A stretch of DNA of 60,000 nucleotides. Origin: Gammaproteobacteria bacterium TMED1 (lineage in GTDB: Bacteria > Pseudomonadota > Gammaproteobacteria > Pseudomonadales > Azotimanducaceae). The stretch lies in the NCBI GenBank assembly GCA_002167855.2, contig NHBG02000022.1:1-60000 (forward strand). The letters run 5' to 3'. Each line of letters starts with the position of its first letter. Position 1 is the first letter of the stretch. The position numbers and the translations under genes were made by a program. Below, one piece after another: positions 52,292 to 60,000 of this stretch. The notes beneath the pieces are model-generated. The model made no database searches, had not been told where the DNA came from, and saw only the letters and a program-made list of their open reading frames with translations.

Positions 52292-55045
52292 CTAAAAACT
52301 TACCCTAGCCTCAAGCCCCCAAAGCTCATAGCTGGAGATAAATGGTGACGGAACAACCACCTCAAGATCGCCGCCCGTAACCGGATCAGGTAATTCGTAG
52401 AACTCTTCTTCGTAAAGCTGAACTTGGCGGTCATCAAAAATGTTCTGACCGTACAACGAAACGCGATAACGATCGTCTGCCGAGGCCCAAGTTAAACGGA
52501 CATCTACCCGCTCGAACGAATCTGCCAGTTCAGACGGGTTATTCGCGACGTTCGCCTCAAACTCGCCGGTCCAAGACCAGACGCCCAAGAGTGATAATGC
52601 GCTGCCATTATCTAACGGCCAGTTATACTCCGCGGAGAGATTAAACTTTTGCTCAGGATTATAAGGCAAGCTATTTCCACCAAGCGAACCTATAAAAGCA
52701 TAGCCTGCATAACCTTCTTCACCCGTGTACTCTGGCAGAACGAAAGGATCTTTAACGGTCCCTTTATTGTATGCGTAGAAACCGAAAATAGTTAAGTTCT
52801 CTACTTGCGGCACCTGCCACACAAATTCGAAATCAAAACCATATATTTCTACTAGTCCATAATTAATGCTGCCCTCAAAAGCTGTCTCCCATGGGTCGTC
52901 TGGAGTCAGAGTTAAAGCAGTATCAGTAATGAAATTTTCATAATCATAGAAGAAGGCCGAAGTCATGATACGAAGGTTCCAATCTTCAACGAAAGTTTTA
53001 ACTCCCACTTCGTAAGTCAAAAGATCTTCCTCATCGAACAGGTAGAATGGATCGTAATCTCCACCGACCAATCCGATTCTGTTATTACCACCACCAGAGC
53101 GATATCCCGTAGCAACACGCGCGAACACAAACATTCCATCAGCTGGCGCGTACTCAATATCAAAATTGAATACAGGACTTGAGAATTCGAGCATCTCATG
53201 TTCCATAATCGCTGAGTTGATGAATCTCGGAGCAGGCGTACCTAGATTGTCATAATAGGCTTCCTGCGCGTAGCCATCCAAGCCATCGAGAGCACTATTG
53301 AATGGATTAAATGTTGCCCCACCAGGTACGTTGATACGATCAAATGCGCTGGTAGGCTTTTCATCATCAATATATCGCATTCCGAGTGAGACATTCACCT
53401 GGTCATTCATTTGATAACTTACTTCTGCGAATATGGATTTCTGATGTTGTTTATTGTTTAGTGTGCCAAAGAATCCAAATGGTGAATTGGTTCCACCATA
53501 TGACAAAGCTTCCACCCCGCGCTCACCATAGCAATACAATCTTCCAGGTCCAAGGCCCCACGGATTTTCTGGGCCCTTGGGCTCAGTTGACCAGAATGGC
53601 GCCGACGCACCTTCGGCACTAGTGAGGTAAGGATACCCATAGTTTTGCTCTAGCAGTTCGCTACAAGAACTCACATCGGGGAAGGTAGCGCCCAGGTCAG
53701 GCATTCCACCTGCTGCGTGGAGTGCCCGCATTTGCTCAAGTGTGCTGGTGTAAAACGCGGGGTTCTCATATTGTTTTTGATCGTTATTAATCGTTCGATT
53801 CGCATCCATAGTGAACAAACCAACTCGGAACTGCAGCTTGTCACTGTAGGCAATATCTAGCGTTAACTCTCGTTGATCAACGATGTAATGGCCTTCATCA
53901 ATTGAGAGCCAATCACGGTAAAATCCACCATTGTCTGCTGCAGCGGAGACATCACCAGAACTACCCACACGATCCGTCTGATCGCGATCCTGGTAGCGCT
54001 GGTCTCGTGAGTCGGACCGGCCAGCCTGATAGCGAAGCGACACTTGATCACTGATATCCCAATCTAGTGTAATTACCCATTGGTCACCCTCACTCCAATG
54101 GATTGGGTCTCGGTTCATTTGCACCTCACCCAACTGCGCGGTGCGGTTCCAGCCATACATCGCCCCCAAAAAGTTCTCTCCAGGAACATGGGTTGGCCAA
54201 TTAAGACCCGCTGGGAGCGAACCTTCAGGCCATGGTCCGACATCATTTCTTCCCATTATTCTTTTGTGCTCGTATGTCGTGCCAGCGAGATTAAGCTTCC
54301 AGTTCTCTCGCTTAATCTCAAGTTGAGGAACCACCGTGAGCGTATCAATACTGTCCAGATCATCAGTCGTACAAGCACCGATATTACAGAGTGCGGATAC
54401 TGCGTTTGAGGTGTTTTTCATGAAACCATCGCGCTGAGCCTGGAAAGCAGTCACACGAAAATTAACGAGATCAGAAATTGGTCCAGTAACCGCGACCCCG
54501 AGTCGGTGGCCGCCGTATGAACTCATCTCTGTGAGCACTTCCGCACCAAATTCTGCTTCAGGAGCCTTTCGAACATAGTTGATCGCTCCACCGATTGAAT
54601 TCCGACCATACATCGTGTTCTGCGGTCCTCTAAGTACCTCAATGCGCTCAATATCAAACCCTGCCGTATCAATACCCGCGGTTCGAGAAGCGACAGTCGC
54701 CAATCCATTTTGATACATCGCTACCGCGGATTCATTGGCATGAAACGAACTAAAAGCGGTGCCAACCCCACGCATCGTAAATAGATTATTGGCACCGTCT
54801 GCTCTAACCTCGAGTCCAGGAGTCATCAAAGAGAGGTCGGTTATATTTTGAATATTTAGTTTTTCGATCTTAAATTCGTCGAAAGCCGTCACGGCGATAG
54901 GCACGGTCATTTCTGATTCGGCCCGCTTTTCAGCGGTGACTACTATCTCTTCAATAAAAGAACCTTTGCTTGAATGCTCATCAGCTAATGCTTGAGGCAA
55001 CCAAACAGCTAAGAAGGCTGAAAACAGCTTAGTGGTACGCGTCAT
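52292..55045 (-). CDS. TonB-dependent receptor, tandem copy A
   Basis: A 917-residue outer-membrane receptor from ATG 55045 (TGGGGAAAA upstream). The frame extends 35 codons further upstream, but this start places the signal peptide (LFSAFLAVWLPQALA) correctly. It is followed by a TonB box (IEEIVVTAEKR), a plug domain (RIEVLRGPQNTMYGRNS) and a barrel ending YELWGLEARVSF with a terminal Phe. It is very similar over its whole length to the protein encoded just upstream, including a barrel block (QMRALHAAGGMPDLG) identical in both. No iron, haem or cobalamin genes are adjacent; the ligand is unknown. Confidence 0.92.
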   Translation of the reverse strand: MTRTTKLFSAFLAVWLPQALADEHSSKGSFIEEIVVTAEKRAESEMTVPIAVTAFDEFKIEKLNIQNITDLSLMTPGLEVRADGANNLFTMRGVGTAFSSFHANESAVAMYQNGLATVASRTAGIDTAGFDIERIEVLRGPQNTMYGRNSIGGAINYVRKAPEAEFGAEVLTEMSSYGGHRLGVAVTGPISDLVNFRVTAFQAQRDGFMKNTSNAVSALCNIGACTTDDLDSIDTLTVVPQLEIKRENWKLNLAGTTYEHKRIMGRNDVGPWPEGSLPAGLNWPTHVPGENFLGAMYGWNRTAQLGEVQMNRDPIHWSEGDQWVITLDWDISDQVSLRYQAGRSDSRDQRYQDRDQTDRVGSSGDVSAAADNGGFYRDWLSIDEGHYIVDQRELTLDIAYSDKLQFRVGLFTMDANRTINNDQKQYENPAFYTSTLEQMRALHAAGGMPDLGATFPDVSSCSELLEQNYGYPYLTSAEGASAPFWSTEPKGPENPWGLGPGRLYCYGERGVEALSYGGTNSPFGFFGTLNNKQHQKSIFAEVSYQMNDQVNVSLGMRYIDDEKPTSAFDRINVPGGATFNPFNSALDGLDGYAQEAYYDNLGTPAPRFINSAIMEHEMLEFSSPVFNFDIEYAPADGMFVFARVATGYRSGGGNNRIGLVGGDYDPFYLFDEEDLLTYEVGVKTFVEDWNLRIMTSAFFYDYENFITDTALTLTPDDPWETAFEGSINYGLVEIYGFDFEFVWQVPQVENLTIFGFYAYNKGTVKDPFVLPEYTGEEGYAGYAFIGSLGGNSLPYNPEQKFNLSAEYNWPLDNGSALSLLGVWSWTGEFEANVANNPSELADSFERVDVRLTWASADDRYRVSLYGQNIFDDRQVQLYEEEFYELPDPVTGGDLEVVVPSPFISSYELWGLEARVSF

Positions 55046-55228
55046 AAATTTTCCCCATTTTCCCCAAAAAGAAGGCTTTAAAAACAAGTGTTTTGGATTT
55101 GTGTCCTCCGAGTTTAGCGAAAATGGCGGCAAAAGAAAATATCTGAACAAGTCTTCGGATAAGGAGGCTGAAACATGACAAAAGGAGTGATTTTGAAAAG
55201 AAATACGAGCAAAAAACTAAGCGTTTCA

Positions 55229-55255
55229 TGTGGCCCAGCTTCACGCCAGGCCACA
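55229..55255 (-). terminator. Hairpin between the two tandem receptor genes
   Basis: TGTGGCC (55229-55235) pairs with GGCCACA (55249-55255). Read on the minus strand it follows the upstream receptor stop by 16 bases and is followed within 20 bases by a T-run (AGTTTTTTG). It has the same GTGGCC/GCCAC core as the hairpin after the second receptor. Confidence 0.5.
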
Positions 55256-55271
55256 GAAAGACAAAACCATA

Positions 55272-58043
55272 TTAAAAGCTAAATCGCGCCTCGAGACCCC
55301 ATAACTCATAGCTAGAGACAAATGGTGAGGGCACTATTACCTCTATGTCCTCTCCCGTAACAGGGTCAGGCAATTCCCATCCTTCTATTTCAAAAAGCTG
55401 GATCTGCCGCTCGTCAAAGATGTTTTGTCCAAACAAGGAAACTCGCGTGCGCTCGTCCGCTGATGTCCACGTTGCTCGAAGGTCCACGCGGGTAAAGGCG
55501 TCTGCTAGCTCCATTGGTTCATTACCAATATTGGCTTCAAACTTACCCGTCCAGGACCAAACACCAAGTAGCGAAATCATACTGCCATTATCGAGAGGCA
55601 TATTATACTCAGTCGATACATTAGCCTTGTGCTCCGGGTTATTCGGTAGCTGATTACCACTCAAAACTCCTATGAAAGAATAGCCCTCATAATCTTCATC
55701 GCCTGTATAAGGTGGAAGAACATAAGGTTCAACTACCTCTCCCTGATTGTAGGCATAAAAACCCATGATTGTGAGGTTTTCAATCTGCGCTGGTTGCCAA
55801 ACAAATTCGAAGTCGACGCCATAAATTTCTACCAGACCATAATTGATATTAGCTTCATAGACCTCTTCCCAAGGATCATCGGGTGTCAGCGTTATTGCGG
55901 CATCAGCAATGAAGTTTTTAAATTCATAGAAATACGCAGAAGTCATAACACGCAGGTTCAGGCTATCAATATAACCCTTGAATCCTCCCTCGATGGTCAT
56001 CAAATCTTCTTCTTTGAATAGATAGAATGGTTCGAAATCACCTCCAATCAAATCAAATCGGTCGTTTGCACCGCCGGAGCGATATCCTGATGCGATCCGC
56101 CCGAAGAAGAATGCACCTTCAGCAGGCTGGTATTCTACGTCGAAATTGAAAACAGTATTCTCAAATTCAAAAATATCGTGGAAGGTCATCGCTGAATTAA
56201 TGAAGTAAAGCGGATCCACACCCAGATTTTCGTAATAAGGTTCTTCCGCGTACTCATCTTCTTCAATTAACGCATTTAGTGCACTATTGAAGGGGTTAAA
56301 GCTTGATCCACCTGGAATAGTGAGTCGATCAAAGGCCGCACTCGGCTTCTCATCTTCAATGTATCGTACCCCAAGAGAAGCACTGATCTGATCATTGATC
56401 TGATAGGTGACCTCAGCGAAAGCGGACTGCTGAGATTGCGAGTTGTTCCTCTGACCCCAGTATCCATCGAGCGGGGAGTTCGTGCCGCCATACTGCATGG
56501 CTTCCACGTCACGATCACCGTAGCAATAGAGCCTTCCAGGTCCTATACCAGTAGGATTATCAGGACCCATTGGAATATCGTCCCCCCAAACAGGTGCGGA
56601 AGCACCGTCCTCTGCAGCAATGTAAGGTCGCCCGAACGCCTGTACCAGTATCTCGCTACAAGAGTTCACGTTGGGAAATGTTGGGCCTAAATCAGGCATT
56701 CCACCTGCAGCATGTAGTGCTCGCATTTGGTCTAAGGTGGTGAAATATAGCTCGGGATCTTCATACTCTTTACGATCAAAAGCAGACGTTTTACTTCCGA
56801 AATAATCATATAGGCCAGCACGAACCTGAAGTTGGTCACTGACAGCAATATCTATGGTGAGCTCCTGCTGCTTGACAATATAGTTCCCTTCACCAATCTG
56901 GAGCTGATCACGATAAAACCCGCCATTGTCTGCTGCAACAGAAATATCCCCAGGTGCGCCAATGCGATCGGTGGTATCACGATCCTGATACCGCCAGCTC
57001 TCCATATAGGAAGCGCCCTTTTGATATCGAAGGGCGATGTTGTCAGTGATGTCCCAATCAAACGTCAATACCCACTGATCCCCTTCTTCATGGTGAATTG
57101 GGTCTCTATTCATTTGCACTTCTCCGGGACCAAAGCGATGGTCCCAGCCATAATAAGCTCCCATGGAGTCATCGCCGGGAATGTGGGTTGGCCAAGTCAG
57201 ACCTGCGGGCAGAGAGCCCGCGGGGAATGGCCCGACATCGTTTCTACCCATGATACGATGTCGCTCGTACTCAGTGGCGGAGAGGTTAAGTTTCCAGTTT
57301 TCTCGCTTAATCTCGAGTTGCGGGACGATCGTGAAGGTATCGATGCCGTCAAGGTCGTCACCCGTACAAGCACCTATTGGACATGGTTGGTCTGTTGGGC
57401 TGGTGTTCGAGACATTCTTCATGAAGCCATCGCGTTCTGCGTCATAGGCAGTCACACGAAAAGCAATCGAGTCTGTCAAAGGTCCGGTCACAGCAACCCC
57501 GAGACGGTGGCCGCTGTTTGTACTTAGCTCGGTAAGAACATCGACGCCGAATTCTTGTTCTGGTCCCTTACGTATGTAATTGATGGTTCCACCCATTGAG
57601 TTTCGACCATACATCGTGTTCTGTGGACCTCTAAGTACTTCGATACGCTCAATATCGAAACCTGCGGTATCAATCCCTGCCGTCACGGACGCGAGGGCAG
57701 CCAAACCATTCTGATAGATGGCAACGGAGGATTCAGTCATATGCCGACTGGAATACGTCGTCCCCACCCCACGCATCGTAAACAAGTTATTCGCCCCGTC
57801 TGCTCTGACTTCAAGTCCAGGAGTCATCAACGAGAGGTCAGTGACATTTTGGATATTAAGTTTTTCGATTTTAAATTCATCGAACGCCGTGACTGCGAGA
57901 GGCACTGTCATCTCTGATTCAGCTCGCTTCTCAGCAGTGACTATAATTTCTTCGATAAAGGACCTAGTCCCGTCCTCATCAGCGGCTGTCTGCCCGACTG
58001 CGAAAAACAAGGACGCGGCTAATAAAAATCTAAATAGATGCAT
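55272..58043 (-). CDS. TonB-dependent receptor, tandem copy B
   Basis: A 923-residue outer-membrane receptor. The ATG at 58043 has AGGGGGAAAA upstream. Signal peptide (FLLAASLFFAVGQTAA), TonB box (IEEIIVTAEKR), plug (FDIERIEVLRGPQNTMYGR) and a barrel ending YELWGLEARFSF are all in order. It is a near-duplicate of the gene that follows it on the minus strand; differences are spread through the barrel, as expected for old duplicates that may differ in ligand. It is divergent from the ABC exporter gene across 177 AT-rich bases that include TTGCAGTTGCAA (58175-58186). Confidence 0.92.
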   Translation of the reverse strand: MHLFRFLLAASLFFAVGQTAADEDGTRSFIEEIIVTAEKRAESEMTVPLAVTAFDEFKIEKLNIQNVTDLSLMTPGLEVRADGANNLFTMRGVGTTYSSRHMTESSVAIYQNGLAALASVTAGIDTAGFDIERIEVLRGPQNTMYGRNSMGGTINYIRKGPEQEFGVDVLTELSTNSGHRLGVAVTGPLTDSIAFRVTAYDAERDGFMKNVSNTSPTDQPCPIGACTGDDLDGIDTFTIVPQLEIKRENWKLNLSATEYERHRIMGRNDVGPFPAGSLPAGLTWPTHIPGDDSMGAYYGWDHRFGPGEVQMNRDPIHHEEGDQWVLTFDWDITDNIALRYQKGASYMESWRYQDRDTTDRIGAPGDISVAADNGGFYRDQLQIGEGNYIVKQQELTIDIAVSDQLQVRAGLYDYFGSKTSAFDRKEYEDPELYFTTLDQMRALHAAGGMPDLGPTFPNVNSCSEILVQAFGRPYIAAEDGASAPVWGDDIPMGPDNPTGIGPGRLYCYGDRDVEAMQYGGTNSPLDGYWGQRNNSQSQQSAFAEVTYQINDQISASLGVRYIEDEKPSAAFDRLTIPGGSSFNPFNSALNALIEEDEYAEEPYYENLGVDPLYFINSAMTFHDIFEFENTVFNFDVEYQPAEGAFFFGRIASGYRSGGANDRFDLIGGDFEPFYLFKEEDLMTIEGGFKGYIDSLNLRVMTSAYFYEFKNFIADAAITLTPDDPWEEVYEANINYGLVEIYGVDFEFVWQPAQIENLTIMGFYAYNQGEVVEPYVLPPYTGDEDYEGYSFIGVLSGNQLPNNPEHKANVSTEYNMPLDNGSMISLLGVWSWTGKFEANIGNEPMELADAFTRVDLRATWTSADERTRVSLFGQNIFDERQIQLFEIEGWELPDPVTGEDIEVIVPSPFVSSYELWGLEARFSF

Positions 58044-58220
58044 ATCATTTTCCCCCTATGTAGAGTGTGAACATTTCTTTTCCCAGCTTGTATTTTAAAA
58101 AAAATTGCAGCGAATGAAAACATTCCTTTAAAGAATAATTTTTTTTAAATTAGAGAACTCATTTTAAAAATTGTTTGCAGTTGCAAGCTATGTTCTTTAT
58201 TTTTGCTCAACTCAGGTTAA

Positions 58221-60000
58221 ATGTTGGGTCTAATGTCGAATAGTTCTGAATTAGAAATAAAGTTAGACTTCAAGGGTCTCTGTTACATCTATTTGAGCAC
58301 CTGGCCCTACATACTGGCTGAGATAAAGCATTTTGCCGCTCTTTTGATAATGACGTTGTTGTTAATCGGCTTCGGCACAGCAGTAGCGTTCCTGGGTATC
58401 GATGTACTTTGGGATACGGTGGGCCGAGGGGAAATTTTAAGCACAGGTCAAGCTAAAATATTATTTCTTCCTGCAGATCCATATACCGGGCCAGAGCTAT
58501 TGCATGAGGGCGCGAGACAGACTGTCCTCATCCGTTTTTTGATACTAACGGCCATATTCGTCGTCATAACGAGCACCTGCAATGTGGTTATTCGTCTATA
58601 CAAGGTTTGGATACTGCAGCGGGTCAATCAGCGGCTACGTGCTCGAATGGTCTCGAACGCTGAAGAGCTCAGTCTGCGCTCGCACGCAAATGCGTCAACA
58701 GGGGATGCGATCTACCGGGTATTCCAAGACAGCGCTATGGTTACTGCTGTTGTCGAAAATATAGTTGTGGTACCTGTAATAGGCATAGCCACTCTCGCGG
58801 TGCAGCTCACTATAGCCTCGCTTTTCAGCCTCTGGTTTGGTTTCTTGTTTTTTATTGGCATTTTGGTTTGCATACTTGTCCTCAAAGTTATCACGCCCAG
58901 ACTGCAGGCGCTTAGTCTTCGAGCTCGTCAAGCGAGTGCTTCGCTGTTTACCCGAGTACAAGAAACATTTCAAAGTATTCAAGCGATAAAAACCTACAGC
59001 TTCGAGGATGAGAACTACAGCCGTTTTTTTACGGAGTCGGAAACGGCTATCGACACAGCGTTTGATCTGCGCCGTAACTTTGCCTTCGTCAAAATAGTTT
59101 GTGGATATACACTAGTCCTTGTTCTATTTATCACCGACTACTTAGCAACTCAGTATGTCCTGGATGGTTCAACAGTTTTTGGCGCAAGCTTGCTGGTAAT
59201 ATTCGGCCTGTCTGTCACCACTTGGACGGTTGCGGCCCACCAAGCGCGAGCAGGCAGTCTGATGATGAGCAAGCTCACGGTTGAAGATCTGATACGGGTC
59301 TGGTGTCTGGCACAGGATATGTCTGTGGGCCTTAATCGAGCATTCTGGTTGCTCGCTATTGAACCCGAAGTTAAGGATGCCGAAGACCCCCAACCATTCC
59401 CAAACTTACAACATGGCATTTCATTTCAGAATGTCAGTTTTGGTTACAGTCCGGATGTAAGCGTCTTAAAGAACATTAATCTAAATATCGAAGTAGGAGA
59501 GGTAATCGCAATTGTTGGTCCCTCTGGTAGCGGGAAATCGACCCTAGCATCGATGCTATTACGGCTCTTTGATCCCGATGAGGGCAATATCTGTATTGAC
59601 GATGAGGATATTCGATCAATAAAAATAGAATCTCTACGCCAAAATGTTGCCACTGCACTTCAGGAAAACATTCTTTTTCCTGTAACCATCGAAGAGAATC
59701 TTCGTTACGCGGCCTCCAGCGTCTCAGAAGCAGAAATACACGCTGCCACCAAAATAGCTTGTGCAGAATTCATTACCAAACTTCCCTACGGTTATAACAC
59801 TGAACTCGGTGTGGGGGGCGCACTCCTATCAACAGGTCAAAAGCAGCGTCTCTCGATAGCTCGAGCACTCGTCCGAGACACCAGCATTTTAATCTTGGAT
59901 GAACCGACTGCATCTCTCGATGCAGAAACTGAACGTCGAGTAATCAGCAATATAAAGAACTGGGCGAAAAATAAGATCGTGTTAATTATTACCCATCGGC
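58221..60000 (+). CDS. ABC transporter, fused membrane and ATPase domains (3' end outside window)
   Basis: An open frame runs from ATG 58221 (or ATG 58233, MSNSSELEIK) to the window edge, 593 codons. Residues about 40-350 are the membrane domain of a half-type exporter, with helices such as IVVVPVIGIATLAVQL. The ATPase follows from about 400: Walker A GPSGSGKST, Q-loop ALQENILFP, signature LSTGQKQRLSIARAL, Walker B ILILDEPTASLD and switch His in IITHR. The signature has Thr for Gly at its third position. An unusual extracytoplasmic or linker segment lies at about 60-110 (STGQAKILFLPADPYTGPEL). It is likely an exporter of lipid, peptide or drug-like molecules; the substrate is unknown. Confidence 0.88.
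   Translation, partial: MLGLMSNSSELEIKLDFKGLCYIYLSTWPYILAEIKHFAALLIMTLLLIGFGTAVAFLGIDVLWDTVGRGEILSTGQAKILFLPADPYTGPELLHEGARQTVLIRFLILTAIFVVITSTCNVVIRLYKVWILQRVNQRLRARMVSNAEELSLRSHANASTGDAIYRVFQDSAMVTAVVENIVVVPVIGIATLAVQLTIASLFSLWFGFLFFIGILVCILVLKVITPRLQALSLRARQASASLFTRVQETFQSIQAIKTYSFEDENYSRFFTESETAIDTAFDLRRNFAFVKIVCGYTLVLVLFITDYLATQYVLDGSTVFGASLLVIFGLSVTTWTVAAHQARAGSLMMSKLTVEDLIRVWCLAQDMSVGLNRAFWLLAIEPEVKDAEDPQPFPNLQHGISFQNVSFGYSPDVSVLKNINLNIEVGEVIAIVGPSGSGKSTLASMLLRLFDPDEGNICIDDEDIRSIKIESLRQNVATALQENILFPVTIEENLRYAASSVSEAEIHAATKIACAEFITKLPYGYNTELGVGGALLSTGQKQRLSIARALVRDTSILILDEPTASLDAETERRVISNIKNWAKNKIVLIITHR

Noticed and set aside
56832-57527. A 231-codon open frame on the plus strand
   Set aside because: It is antisense to the receptor at 55272-58043, which has a complete signal peptide, plug and barrel; the antisense frame has no protein-like motif.

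Overview
The window looks like a chromosomal segment of a marine, heterotrophic Gram-negative bacterium, most likely a gammaproteobacterium. The basis is three TonB-dependent outer-membrane receptors, a FecI/FecR-type sigma and anti-sigma pair, periplasmic-export signal peptides, moderately AT-rich coding sequence, and an unusual density of sulfatases, phytanoyl-CoA-dioxygenase-like (PhyH) oxygenases and enolase-superfamily dehydratases. The lineage is inferred; there is no rRNA or marker gene here. I saw no tRNA, rRNA, insertion sequence, integrase or CRISPR array.

Layout. Positions 1-416: two tandem small membrane proteins (the first cut by the window edge) and a terminator. 639-4298: an overlapping four-gene unit of a PhyH oxygenase with a HEAT-like tail, an alpha/beta hydrolase, an ECF sigma factor and a FecR-like anti-sigma factor. 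It is followed by a large TonB-dependent receptor (4923-7691) with a clear terminator. 7865-9136: metY. 9704-10681: a sulfotransferase. 10701-18664 (minus): an operon of four formylglycine-type sulfatases and one enolase-superfamily enzyme, preceded by a possible 23-codon leader ORF.

18868-36345: many short, strand-switching units. They encode PhyH oxygenases, a TIM-barrel isomerase, a Gfo/Idh/MocA dehydrogenase, a ThDP enzyme, an L-fucose/D-threo-aldose dehydrogenase-like aldo/keto reductase, a galactonate-dehydratase-like enzyme, SurE, a mannonate-dehydratase-like enzyme, two SDRs, a rifampicin-phosphotransferase-type dikinase, an esterase and a class III CoA-transferase. 36390-43480 (minus): an oligopeptide-family ABC importer (binding protein, two permeases, two ATPases) ending in an MFS permease. 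43662-51692: a carboxylesterase, an LLM oxidoreductase with a hydrolase, a GH29 alpha-L-fucosidase with a nucleoside hydrolase, a VOC protein and a purple-acid-phosphatase-like enzyme. 52292-58043 (minus): two tandemly duplicated TonB-dependent receptors. 58221-60000: an ABC exporter running off the window.

How it may work (inference): receptors and the ABC importer bring in sulfated oligosaccharides. The sulfatases and fucosidase all lack signal peptides, so they would act in the cytoplasm. Released deoxy-sugar and uronic acid would be oxidised and dehydrated by the aldo/keto reductase, the enolase-superfamily and UxuA-like dehydratases and the SDRs. PhyH oxygenases may remove unusual substituents. 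A sulfated, fucose- and uronate-containing algal glycan is the simplest candidate substrate, but nothing in the sequence alone proves it.
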